Assembly: GCA_903632075.3 (NCBI GenBank)
Contig: CAHIKZ030002628.1
Location: forward strand, 153,535-217,534
Length of the DNA stretch: 64,000 nt
Direction: 5' to 3'
DNA from: Acanthosepion pharaonis
Taxonomy: Eukaryota > Mollusca > Cephalopoda > Sepiida > Sepiidae
In this document: positions 1-12,300 of the stretch, piece after piece
Numbering within the stretch: position 1 is the first letter of the stretch
Layout of the letters: each line of letters starts with the position of its first letter
Translations under genes and position numbers: made by a program
The notes under the pieces: model-generated
What the model was told of the DNA's origin: nothing
Databases searched by the model: none
What the model saw: only the letters and a program-made list of their open reading frames with translations

Positions 1-2342
1 TTCCTATATTTTATAGCTTCTTTAGATTTGGTTGTAAGCCAAACTTTATGCTTTGCTTATATCTGACAAGATGTTTTGGGAATCATTTGTTCTATGTTTA
101 TTAATGTGTTGGTGAAAGCTAATACTTTTTTCATTAATTTGTGTTTGGCCAAAATATTAAGTTACGCCAATCTGCTATGTGGGTGTTCTTTCTTCTGGTT
201 TTACAATGTCTATGCAAATAGGGAACTGATCACATCCACATTGATCATAGTCTCCATTGTAGATCCAGAAACAAGGAAGGAGAGCATATTGTTAAATCTA
301 GAACTGATATTGTTTCAGTGGCTGGGTGAGTGGAGGTATTGGTTTTGTCATTTAGAACAGCAGCCTCCCAAGGTTTTTTTGCCATACACTGGTGTCATTC
401 AAGACAATTTTCACATGGACCAGTGGGGGGTTGGTGTGTTGTGTGGGTCACAAACAAGACCATGGTAGTCAATAAAATTGGAAAAAAAGTTTTTATTCTG
501 TCTGTGTGGCTCAATAACAAATGGTCCATAGCCCGGTAGTTGGAGCCTGCTGATTTAGAAGACAGATTATAATTCTGAATTAGGTTTTTTATAATACTTC
601 CATTGGAGTTAGATTTATTAATGTCCCAGAGTACACTATGGACATTAAAATCTCCCAATAGTATAAAGGGGGTGGTTAGTTGTTCTAGAAGTTTATTTCC
701 ACTTGTTTTAAAGTACGTTTTTTATTTTTGGGTGGGGAGGGATGTATATTGGGCATACTGTAAATGATTGTGGCCCTAACAGCAGTAGTTTTAGCACCTC
801 GTGGAGGGATGTTATTCTTAACCAGTATTGAGGTACCACCAGTTGGCCTATTATTTGCACTAATTGTAGAAGTATTATTATAGGTTTGATAACCTTTGAA
901 CGTAATATTACTATTCTCCTTTAGCATTTTCTTGTAGGCTTTCCGCTATAAGTTTCTGGATTTCTTCATAGTTAGCTTTAAGTATTCTGCAGTTCCACTG
1001 AATAATATTGGTTTTATATTTCATTTTAGTGTTTTGTATTGCAGGTGAAGAGCTTATATCAATTTCCATATTTTCAAACCTGTACTTCGTTTCAATTTGA
1101 TGGTTTTGTGTTGGCTTTTGTTTTTCTTCTTGTTCTTGATGTTAAATCCTTTTTTTTTTTAATTTTTTTTGTGAGTTTGGCATTTCATCAAGCTCTGTAA
1201 TTCACTTATTAGAGTTTTCAACTCTTCCATTTTTTCCACTTTCCTGAATATGTTTTCCTGGTCTTAATTTGTATTAACTTTTGTATAAGTTGGTGAACTG
1301 GCAGCAGTTTCTAAAAGTTTTCTTGCTTCTGGAAAGGTAATATTTTGTGTGATTTTGATTTTTTTTATAATTTCTTTCTACATCTTGCACTCTCTTGTCT
1401 GCTTTACGATTTCCATTGCAGTTTGATGCATTTTAGATTGTCCTTGAATGTTGATTCTTCATATTCTGGTTCAGATATTCCACATCTGAGACAAGTTGGT
1501 TTCCTTTTACAATATTCTTTTAAATGTACATATCTCTGACAATTATGACATCTTCTAAGGACTCAGAATATATTTTTCCACCTTGGCTATGAAATAATCA
1601 ATTCTTATTTCTACTGGTGGTATTGGTTTGTTGAATGTTAGGACATATGTATTTGTATTTATTATTTGATCTTGTTTCTTATACTTATTCTTTGTACATC
1701 TATTACATTTTGTTTTTTTAGTTCACATTTTATTTCTGCTATGGTGCAGAAATTTAGTTCTTTATTTTGCACCACTCCTTTGGAGGTGTTTAAGCTATCA
1801 TGTGGATATAAAATTATCTTATGCTGATGGAAATTTTTCATTTTTAGAAGAATTTCAGCATGTTTATTACTTGTTACTTTTATAAGGATAGTTCCATTTT
1901 TTTTTTTAGATTTTTGACTGTTATGTATAAAATGACCCAAATTATAAAGGGAGACAATTTGGTCAGTGGCATCTCCTCTCTGTACTACAATTTTACAGAA
2001 GTGTAAAATACTACAAATTTAGAGAAGTGTTCTTTTGTCAGATCATGTTCTGAGTTAGATTCAGAACAGCAAAATTTTGCTTGCTTTTTTAAATTTTTTT
2101 TGTAGCCATAACTCTAAATTATTCATCAGTCATGTTTCCCACCCACCTTGGAGCCCCATATGAGGGTGATAATCCCATTTTCCCCTTCCCTCCAGGGTTA
2201 CATAATTGATATATTCAAATATGAGGAGGAATTTGAGCACCTGTTGTATTTGGGTATGTCCACCCAAATATGAGCTTTCCACAGTGTTTACAACAGCCAT
2301 GTTGGACTCCTTTACCCATAATTTGATTGATCCTATAGTCAC
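1..2342 (-). mobile_element. Jockey-like non-LTR retrotransposon (decayed, cut by window edge)
   Basis: The element reads leftwards. Roughly 2340-1340 is an ORF1/gag-like region with two zinc knuckles, seen as CHNCQRYVHLKEYC and TCLRCGISEPEYE near 1490-1560. ORF2 begins near 1024, and its endonuclease reads IIQWNCRILKANYEE (970-1015), RPTGGTSILVKNNIPP (about 790-850) and GDFNVHSVLWDINKS (610-658). After that the frame is interrupted, but VDVISSLFA and a KSKEAI motif like the endonuclease-RT linker follow down to base 1. The reverse transcriptase would lie outside the window. Stops and frameshifts break the ORFs, so it is not active. Clade assignment (jockey-like) rests on the QWNCR start and the gag-type knuckles. 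Confidence 0.8.
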
Positions 2343-3522
2343 CGCTTACTAAGTCAAAGTTTTGGAGTTAGGTGTGATTGTTTTTTTTTGTTGGTTTGAC
2401 TTTTAGCTTGACATGACCAGCTGGTTGATCAGATCCAGCCCTTCCAACCACCCATCTAGCTCAAGTAAGGGCCAAAGTAGTGTGTTAGAATTAAGGAGTA
2501 TTCTACCTAACTCCTGAAGTCCTCAACTACCAAGATCCTGTCCTCAGGCATCACAGCTGCAGTTGGCATATTCTACATTTCCAGCCAACAGGGCCTCATT
2601 TTTTATGTATACATAAGCAAACAGCACTAATCAAATTTTACTGATAATTATTTCATTAACAAATTATCACAAATTTTACAGATATGCCTTTATTGCAGTG
2701 ATAATAGGGCATGGATTTTACACTACCAAAATGTCAGGTCTGAAGTAAAATTAACCATGAACATTTGAAGAAGAAAAAAAAAAAAAAAATTTTAACATGC
2801 TGACCATAATAGTTATTTTATATATCTAAATATATAGCTTTTAAGAGAACAAGTCAAAACACAAATCTATTTCAAGAATTTATAACTTTAATAATAAATA
2901 ATTCAAATAGCAATTTTAGTTTATTTAATTTTTTGTCATACAATACACCAAATAATTTGTGTACAATGATGCTAGAATAGACATTGCACTCCAGTTCACA
3001 CCAGACTATCAAGGAGGCCAGGTGCAGGATTGACTTTGGTTTACACCCAGCCACCAATGCAGAAGCATGTGAATTCATAGCTGCCTCTGCAAGTGTGGGG
3101 ACAAGATACATAATAGATATAAACAACAGCTCCAGAGTGGAGTTGGGTGGTCAATCAGTCATTGAAGACAGAATGTAAAGTCCACGTATTGAACCAGGGG
3201 CTCCATAGGGTTGCATCACAGACTGGCCGAGAGTATCTGGCAAAGCATTCAAGTGAAATAAAACAAAGTCAAATATGAAATATGTTATGTCATTCATTGT
3301 CAATACATGTTTATCAGTTAACTGGTATATAGTTGTCACCAATAAAAAGGAGATAGCTCTAACTATATAATCCTAAGATGTTTATGAAGTTGAGAGGTGA
3401 AAACAGCAATCAAGATCATTATAAAAAAAAAAAAAATCAGAATTCTTTAAGTAAGCTTTGTTTTTTTTAAATAAAATTTTCTACATAAATTTATTGATAT
3501 TTGAATAACTGACTTATCCTAC
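2343..3522. other. Downstream of SUCLG1 exon 8: last intron and/or 3' UTR
   Basis: The stretch contains two blocks less AT-rich than their surroundings (about 2400-2600 and 2980-3240) and AT-rich spacers. It should hold the missing terminal SUCLG1 exon. One reasonable acceptor on the minus strand ends at 3087 (CCCCACACTTGCAG). It would add Arg-Gln-Leu and a stop at 3075-3077, with an AATAAA at 2920-2925. Other acceptors near 3235 and 2735 give different short tails. None can be chosen on similarity. Confidence 0.3.
3490..3495 (-). terminator. Candidate poly(A) signal after SUCLG1 exon 8
   Basis: AATAAA on the minus strand, 28 bases past the exon 8 donor and 19 bases past the stop that would be met if that donor were not used. 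In such AT-rich DNA the hexamer is common, so this is only a candidate. Confidence 0.2.
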
Positions 3523-3711
3523 CTTAACCATAGTAGATCCCATCTGGGCAGGTGAAGGTGTAACGTGGACTCCAGCCTCACGTAGTGCTTCAATTTTTTC
3601 ATTGGCACCTCCCTTACCTCCGGCAATAATAGCTCCAGCATGACCCATACGCCGACCAGGTGGTGCAGTCAGGCCAGCAATAAAAGATACGACAGGTTTA
3701 GCATTGGGACC
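3523..3711 (-). CDS. SUCLG1: SUCLG1 coding exon 8 (active-site histidine)
   Basis: The 189-bp exon is in phase 0 at both ends, with acceptor ATTTTCCAG and probable donor AAG|GTAGGA. It encodes residues 255-317, including KPVVSFIAGLTAPPGRRMGH with catalytic His278, then AGAIIAGGKGGANEKIEALR and SPAQMGSTMVK. In the human protein eight residues (EFEKRKML) follow the equivalent lysine. If the donor is not used, translation stops two codons later (Val-Gly-stop, TAA at 3514-3516), and an AATAAA lies 19 bases beyond. Confidence 0.96.
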
Positions 3712-6353
3712 CTGGAAAATAACATAGTTGATGTTAAAAAATAAAAATAAATAATTTTTTATAAAAAAAAGATGTAACTCTTACAAGATGATAAATCTAT
3801 CTGAAGAGCATTCAAATATTTATAACCAGAAAAATATACTGTTTTACTGTGTATATTAAAACAATTTAAAAAATTTTCTCTAAATTTAAATCTATTACAC
3901 TTTTTATTTGATGACATTCTCTTCTTCCAAATATATAGTAACAAATTTTATGCACGTACAAAAATTATTAAATAGATATGATATTGTATTTCATTAACTG
4001 TATTTTTTAACTGAGAACTATCCAAAATTAAGAGAAATGATATAATAGGATCTGATATAGAATTAAGAGAGATTATTTATTTATGCTTATCCAGAAATTG
4101 TGGCACAAAGCCAAAGGCGAAAAAAAAGGGAGGGACTGGTTTTCATTATATATCCTAGTCAATCCGATTCAGGACCCATTCATTCATTACAATTTACTCA
4201 TTCACCATAAGAACTCATCCATCACCTCTCAATCCTGCATATACTACAATACCGCATATTCACAGGGGACCTACAAAACACCCCATGACATAAAAATTTG
4301 ATGAATGTCCAAAATGTCTTTTTTTTTTTTTTTTTTTGAAAATATATAAAAATTTCATGATTCATGAAATGATGGGGAGGGGATGAACCCAGAAAACAAA
4401 CTAAAAATATAATACAACGATAAAATCAACCAAATGTTAGTAGGACCCATCCATCCTTCAAAATAATAAGAGAGGCTGCTGTATCCTGCCAATAGAATCA
4501 AGAAGCACACTGACTAATGGAATAGGGAGGATGAAAATAAATGATGGAATGGGGAAATCAAAGGCTGACCCAGCCAAGATGAAAACGAGACAAAAACAAA
4601 CTGAGGAAGTTGGGAATCTCAACATGGACAATAATAAAACAGAATGCTGAAAATAGGCCGGGAACAACACTTATTCACATTAACTAGGAAAACATAATAG
4701 TGTCTAACTTAACCAGGGGAGGGTTTAAAGGAAACCGCCCTGCTGCATCAAGGGGACTTAAAAGAGAAAATCAAGGCTAGCCCCATCCACACAAACCTGG
4801 CTCACCTGAGTCACCCACCTTTTGCAGGAATCTGTTGAAATCAAACTCTTTCTATCAGATCCGATTTTTACCTGATGTTTAAAGAAAACAACCAGATCCT
4901 GATGTGAATAATGTTCATCTTGCAAGATTCCTTCCTATCGCAATGTTCACACCACTATTCTTGCTACAGCTAGCAACATAAAAAACACCGTCCGTTTTAC
5001 CCCAGAGAATGGGGGCAACGCATATGTGAGATTGATGGACACAAGCCAATTGGGAGTAATACAAGCTGTCAACTCATCAACATAATCCCAGAATGTTTGT
5101 ACCTGAGGACAATTGTAGAAGGCATGTAAAGCAGTTTCCTCTAAGTCAAGGTCACACTGATGACAAACTGCCTCACCCCATCTGAAGGTTACGTCATTGA
5201 TAGGTAGTGTGTTCCGAATCAATTGCCGGCTAAGTGAAAACTCAGGGTTGCTGAGATAATCTGCCGCTGGCACCCAAGACCAGAATGAGTGCAACTCCAA
5301 TGCCAAGCCAGTCACACACAGGATCCTTTGTGACCCTCTCCACTAATTCATGATACGATAGCCTCCGAGGCCGAGAGAATGAGCAATATTAATTTCTAAT
5401 TGCAGGAAACTGTAAGCAACTAATTTTTATGAGCTGTCAGGAGATACAGTTATTAATTTTTCAACTGGTATTTTTTTTTTCATTTTACTTTTCATTGCAA
5501 TTCTCAGTCAGCAGCATGGATAAGAAATAAAGAATTATCCTCCAGTGAATTAACTGACATTCCTTTTCCTGGAGAAGTCTGTTTCATATAAAAATTCTTC
5601 TATCAAAAAGACTATGGTGACTTCCCAGTGGTAATCATTCAAATCTAATAACCATATAGCTTTTATCAAACCTGATCACTTTATACATTTCTATCATATA
5701 AAAGACAGCCATTATGTTAAGAAACTTCTGCAAAATTTGCTTGAAGCTGATCTTTTATTTTCAATCTACTTAGCTTACTATAGAATGATGGTTACAGTTT
5801 TACTAAGAAGCAAATGAAATCAAGATGAAAGAAATACTTGTTAAAAAATAAATGCAAGCAACTATTCCAATAAATTACAAAGTATTAAAATATAATTCTA
5901 TAAACAATCTTTATTTAAATGGAAAAAGGAAAATATGCCAAAAACTTTCAAAGTAAACTAATCTGGTTGATATTTTTTTGAATAGATAACAGATTTTATA
6001 ATTCAACAATTATTTTCATTTTTTTTTTGCGCTATGACACAAATTTTAATATCAATAGTTAAAAAGAATAAAATCTATAAAATGACCAAATAATATAATT
6101 TCAAACATTATGTTTAGTGGATACCTGTATTTGAGTAGAATTCCCAGTTTTTTTTTTTTTTTGTTTCAACAGTATTTATTTCACCTTCCAGAAAACTTAA
6201 ACAAAATAAGTTCTCTGGCAGGATTTGAACCAACATTCTACATTTCCTACAGAGGAGGGATGCAGGTTGAAATAATATTTGAAGTCATAAGAATATGTTT
6301 GATTAAAAATGAAAATCCATTATTTGGATTTGTAGGTGTTTGTACCCCCCCCC

Positions 6354-6388
<35 letters not shown>

Positions 6389-9300
6389 AAAAGAAAGTTT
6401 CTGTATATTAAACTTAGCTTAACTAAATAAAAATTAAACAAATTTGAAAACTGTAAAATTCACTAAGATAAATAAAAGTAAAGAGTTGAGGATGCAATAA
6501 ATATTGCTAAAAATTAATTTTTTATATATTTAGGTACAGTTCTAAGTATAACTTAAATGAAAGTCTCCAAATGCACACAAAGAAAATCTTGTCACGGTAA
6601 TTTATTGTAGCAAACAAAAAACTTTACCATATTGTGTTTTTTCAGGTAACTAGCAGCATTCTCTTCTGCATTGCCACCAATTTCCCCAATAAGAACAATT
6701 CCTGGTGAAAAGATAAAACAAAAGTCATCAAATATACTCTCAACCAAATAATTTCTTTAAAAAATATGAAAATAAATGCTGATTTTAATGATTTTCTATT
6801 TTTCCTACAACTGACATCTTAATTTAATCTTTTAATAAATATCAAAATAAATTCCAAACCATTTTAAAGATCAATAGAAATCCTATCAGTTTACCTACAA
6901 CAGAAATTTATTATTGTCAGCAAAATACTTCATTTCAATAAAAATTAATATTTTTTAGCTTTTTTGGTTTCTATGTTAAGCAATGCCATGTCACCTGTTC
7001 TCATAAAATACTAGTAATTTAACCTCTTGTATTTTACTTTCAGCATTATCCCTTGTACAATAAAAAGTACCAGCTTCTAAAAAGATTTTTTTAATTTTTT
7101 ACCAGAACAGTAGAAAAGTCCTGCTTTTCTAAAATTATATTAATATTTTTTTTAAGGAAAACTATGACAAAATTGAAAAAGTTTTTGTGTGATGTTTCAT
7201 CCTTTAAGACTTCATCAGACTAAAGTAATTCTAATGTTGATGCAACTACATATGTGCATGAAGTAAAGGGGATGCTGAGAATTTAAAATAATTAAAAAAA
7301 AAAATGTTTTGGGTATATAGTCTAGCCGTTTTCCTTTCCTTTGTTTTTATCACTTTTGTTATTAAATATCCTGAAGGAGGAATTTACTCTATCACCAGTC
7401 TTTTATATGATAGAAATGTATAAAGTGATCAGGTTTGATAAAAGCTATATGGTTATTAGATTTGAATGATTGCCACTGGGAAACCTCAATAAATTTAAAT
7501 AAAAGATTATATGAACACAAAAGAGATCATTTATAAAACAACACACTCAGTGCATTAGTTACTGTAATAAGTCTGACCATAATTTTGACTTAAAAAATGT
7601 TACTCTAATTAAAAATGAATGCAATTTACTAAGACAAAAATGTATAGAAAGTGCTTTGTTAGATGATCCACAGTAAACTTACATCCAAGTTCTTACATTT
7701 CACCTTTCTTGGTAGATTTTCTGTTATCATAATGTAGGATATTTAATAACAAAGTGATAAACAAAAAGTCAAAGAAAATAAATTAAATCAGCATATATTT
7801 GAGAAAAAAAAATTTTCAGCCACCCCAACTCTGTGCATCTGTAGTTGCAGCAACTGATGAAGTCCTAAAGGATGAAACATGTCAAACAAAAACTTTTTCC
7901 ATAAAATTATTTTTGATGTATCAAAATTTATATATTCAGCCACAAAGAAGTGTCTGGTTAGCAAAGTCTGTATTATGGTTTATAAACACACACTTTCTAC
8001 TATTTTTCTCAATCAATCTTATCTGCTCCTGAAACATATCTTAACGTAAACAATGACAACATATTATGAAATGGGGTAAGTCCGACAATTATTTAATATA
8101 TTTTCTGTTTATATGTTACGTTATTTATAATGAGTCCTAGAAAGTTTCTTATCTATACTGTTTCCATTAACTATTTCATTTTTACCCATACTTGTTTTTA
8201 GTTATTTCATTTTTATTGCTATGGCACAACAAACTAATTGAATACCAACAGAGGAAATATTTCTGGTTTCTGTGTGTAAATGCTATGTCATTTTGCAAGA
8301 GAAGAAGAAAGTTTCAGTTGGATAATTTACTAGCACTAAACATTTGTGCTTCTTCATTCAGTATGAGTTTTGTTTAATTTTTCTTTAATGAATCAACTTT
8401 GTTATAGTTTTGAGATATTTCAGTGTCTTATTACTGATAATTTTTGTTTCATCATATCTTTGATAAGTTTGTAATTATTGGAATTAGGTATTTTCTTATT
8501 GTAACTTTATTTCACTTATTTATTCTATAATATTCCATATTACTTTTGCTGTAAAAATTTTGTTGTCTTCTAGTTTGAACGAGTTTCTACATTCTTTACA
8601 CATTAAAATATCTTGAACATTGCTTAAAAAAAAAAAAAAAAAAAAAAAGGTAAACAATTACCTTTAGTCTTTGGATCCTGAAGGAAGACTTCTAAACAAT
8701 CAATGAAATCTGTTCCATTGAAAGGATCTCCACCAATTCCCACGCATAAAGTCTGGCCAAGACCCACCAAAGTTGTCTGGTGAACAGCTTCATATGTTAA
8801 GGTTCCAGAACGTGAAACAATACCTAAACAAAATCAAAAACATTAAAGAAATGTCTAAACAAGTTTCAAAATATTATACAACTGATAATCCATGGGGTCA
8901 TGTTGCGGATTTATTAAACAAATAAGTCAAAGCTTTCATTCATCAATGATTAAAAAAATAGCAATAGCAATTTACAGCATAAAACAGTTATAGTTGTTTA
9001 TTATCACTATTTTTGTACCTGGTGTATGCAGGCAAGATTTTGACTCATTAGCAATGACTGACTTTACTACTATTCCTCTAGTACCCCACCTTAGCTTTTA
9101 TTCACTTTATACGCTAACAATATAATTATTTTTCCATTTCATGAAGCATCTGCTTGTAGCATTAATTAGAAAACTATGGACAGTGAATTCAGTATGCAAT
9201 GTTTCAAAAACAAGACTTATAAAAGAAAAGAAAAAAAAAAAAAATCAAACTTAATAAACTCGCCTGAACTTCAAGGACTCTAGCAGTCAACTTTATTGTA

Positions 9301-12300
9301 AAAAACTAACAAATATTAAATGAATGATCTACTAAAGCATTAACACTTAGCATTAATTTTTTTAAAAATTATAATAAGAAAAAATCTACCTATTACTAAT
9401 AAACTTGCATAATTAGTTTTGATACCAAAAGTAACGACTTTATGTTCAAGTAAATTAACAGTTTACCACAGAATCAACTTCAGTTCTATTTTTCTGAGAG
9501 TATCTTCAAACTCATAACAGATTTTATCTCACCCCCACCCTTAAATTATATGTTGATTTTAATTTGGACACTCACATAGAAGAGGAATGTGTGATTTTAT
9601 CATGATCTCAAGTGCTTCTGCTTTATAGTTGGTGGATAGGGTCCTTGAAGCCAGGTCTTCCAAGTGGCATCCACTTCAGCAAAAAGGAATGAAGAGTAAA
9701 CGAGTGGATGAAGGTTTTGGATAATGATGATTTCTAATTGCTGGTCTATATTAACAATTACAGTTGTGATCATGGAAGTGAGTTTGGGTCTGCCAGTGGT
9801 TGGAACAGACTATCCTTGGTACTTCCAACACCACCTATTCATGTTGACAGCCACATGCTGTGATGTGTAGATGGGCAGAGGGTTGGTAGGAGGGAAGAGC
9901 TGAACCGTTAGACTAATATGGCAGAGATTGTCCCAAGTGTCACCTATCCATAGCAAGCAAAAGTCATGAATATTTTATATTATTGGGAGAGTTCTCATTT
10001 CTCAATATGGTATTTATTTTCATTTTGTGTTTCCTTGTGAACATAAATTGGGCCTTTCCCAGATTTTGGTGCACACCAATGCAAATGAGAATCAATAAAT
10101 ACAATTGGCCAGTCCAGAGAAAGCTGGATGAGAGCCTTGTATGTTTACATAATAATTTTTCTATCATTACCCTCCAAGCAAGGCAACTAGGATTCAAAGG
10201 GTTACTGAGAGTGAAAGAGAATGTGAAAACTTTAGTGAGGAGAAAGGACAATAATAAAACAGAATTCAGGAAGACAGAAGTGGCGATGGCATTGCATTTA
10301 ATTTTTTTTTTTTTTTAAGATTGTGGCAGGGAAGCAAGAAATTGGAAAGGAGTTTCACAGGCAAAAAAAACCCCAAAAAATATTAGAATATGACCGCATC
10401 TAACTAGTTCAACCATAAACCTAGTTGACAATCTAGTAGTACACTCAAATTCATGCAGTTGAAGTACCAAGGAAGAGAGCTCATTAGAACAAATGCCATG
10501 AAAATATTTATAGAAATGACAGAAGGAAGCCACATCATGTTGGTGAAAAAGTGACTGAAATCAAGATGCCAGATCAGGATCAATTACATTACAGACACTT
10601 CTTTGAATTTTATCAAGAATCTCAAGATATAGGAGTACCAGACCAGAATGACAGCAATATTCAATGCATGGACAAATTATAGATTTATAAATGTGCAAGA
10701 TGGATTCTGACAAGAAAAACTGTTTGGCATGTGATATGTCCCAGAAAGGGATATATTTGTTCAAATGTGACACTATTCAGCTATGGTAATTGGCTAACTA
10801 ATTAACCATAGAAATTAAAAACGGGAAATACTTAAGGCGAGAAAGAGCTATACCGAAAGATAGACTGAGTGACATTAAAAAAAAGAATTTATTTTATTTA
10901 CAAAAGGAAGATACTTTTCACAAAAGACAGAAAATCAGTAAGAAAAAGCGAGACTGTGATTCTGTCAAATTAATTAATGTCACGATAATGGAGTGATGCG
11001 TCAAACGAAACAGAATTCTGAAGGATAAACAAAACCAGCCGATGCATTGGCTTGGGACCACCCTGGAGAGTGGCCATTAATTGTCTTTCAGAGATACCAT
11101 TTAATTTTAATTCCTGATTCCAGCAAGGGAAGCCATCTGTTGTATGTACGAATCTTGGCATGGGAAGGGAAATCGCAGATGAGAGTGTTATTACTTTTTC
11201 AAACTGTTGACGTCAGACGCAGTGTCGTCGGAAATAGGCATCTGGTGATAAGAGAATTTTAAGACATGAGAAAAAGAATTTAATTGTTGGGTGGGCATGG
11301 TCAGATGTCGGGTTTTTTGACAGTGATTAATGAGTCGATAGAGGTCTGGGCATTACGACATGATAAGGAATTATTCAGCAATCTGGGAATTGTAAATGTT
11401 TTGGCCGAAGGAAAAGATCATTGGCTAAGAAGTAGCATGGATAATAGGCAGAGGTGAATGTATGAGAAAGACGGAGAAGTTGTTAACACCCATTAAGGGG
11501 ATTGGTATGAGATACCAATGTGAGAGAGGAAGAGTCGAGGAGGATAACTCCGACCTTCCCTCATGGATAATGAGGAACCCTGAAGTGGAAAGTGATTAAT
11601 CTTACAAAAATGGGAAGTAACTAAGTTGGGAATTAAGAATTGTCAAAGAACCCAAACCACGACAGGCCCCACCCCGGAATTGGTCGGTGTGCATATAAAC
11701 AAACATCTTGAGGCAGCTGCAGAGAGTTTTTTCAGCAGAGTTTCAAGAGAGTTCGGAGTTACAGTTGGAGACCAGCCTCGCAGGAGCTGACCGAAAGATT
11801 TCCACACCACATCCCTTTCGGCTTAGTCTTCCTATCAAAAGCAAAGTTTTATTGATGAACGATTTAAGATACCATAACTCACTTAAGAAACGCAAAAAAG
11901 TGTCACGAATCCATAGAAACAGGCCGAGAGAGAAACACACTCCTGTATTCAACAGATAGATAAAGTTAATTGTTATTTTTCAACATATTTGAACCTCGTG
12001 AGTTTGTTTTATTATTTTTCTTTTACTTACGCTTGTGCGGTATCATCTTTACCCCGGATTCAGCTTGTACTACAGCCCGATGCCTAATTGATTTCGTCTA
12101 CCTAAGATCAAAGCCACAACGTGGGTTGGTTAGACTTGAGATCAAAGCAGTTACTTTGGTGACCAAGCGTTGGAGGCGAGCTGAGAACGACAAAGCTGGT
12201 ATTGAACTGGAAATGACCGGATCGACCGGGACACAGGCTGGTGGCAGAAACGTTACAGCTTCGTGCTGCAACTAGGAGTTGACCACGGGCCGACGGCATA

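Noticed and set aside
76..468. 130-codon plus-strand ORF at the left edge
   Set aside because: It is antisense to the endonuclease-RT linker of the jockey-like LINE, which explains the sequence better.
2984..3178. 64-codon plus-strand ORF beyond SUCLG1 exon 8
   Set aside because: No similarity or splice context. It overlaps open frames on the other strand and is best seen as part of the 3' UTR or an old repeat.
6110..6430. 106-codon plus-strand ORF in SUCLG1 intron 7
   Set aside because: It ends in the TA/CA microsatellite and has no similarity.
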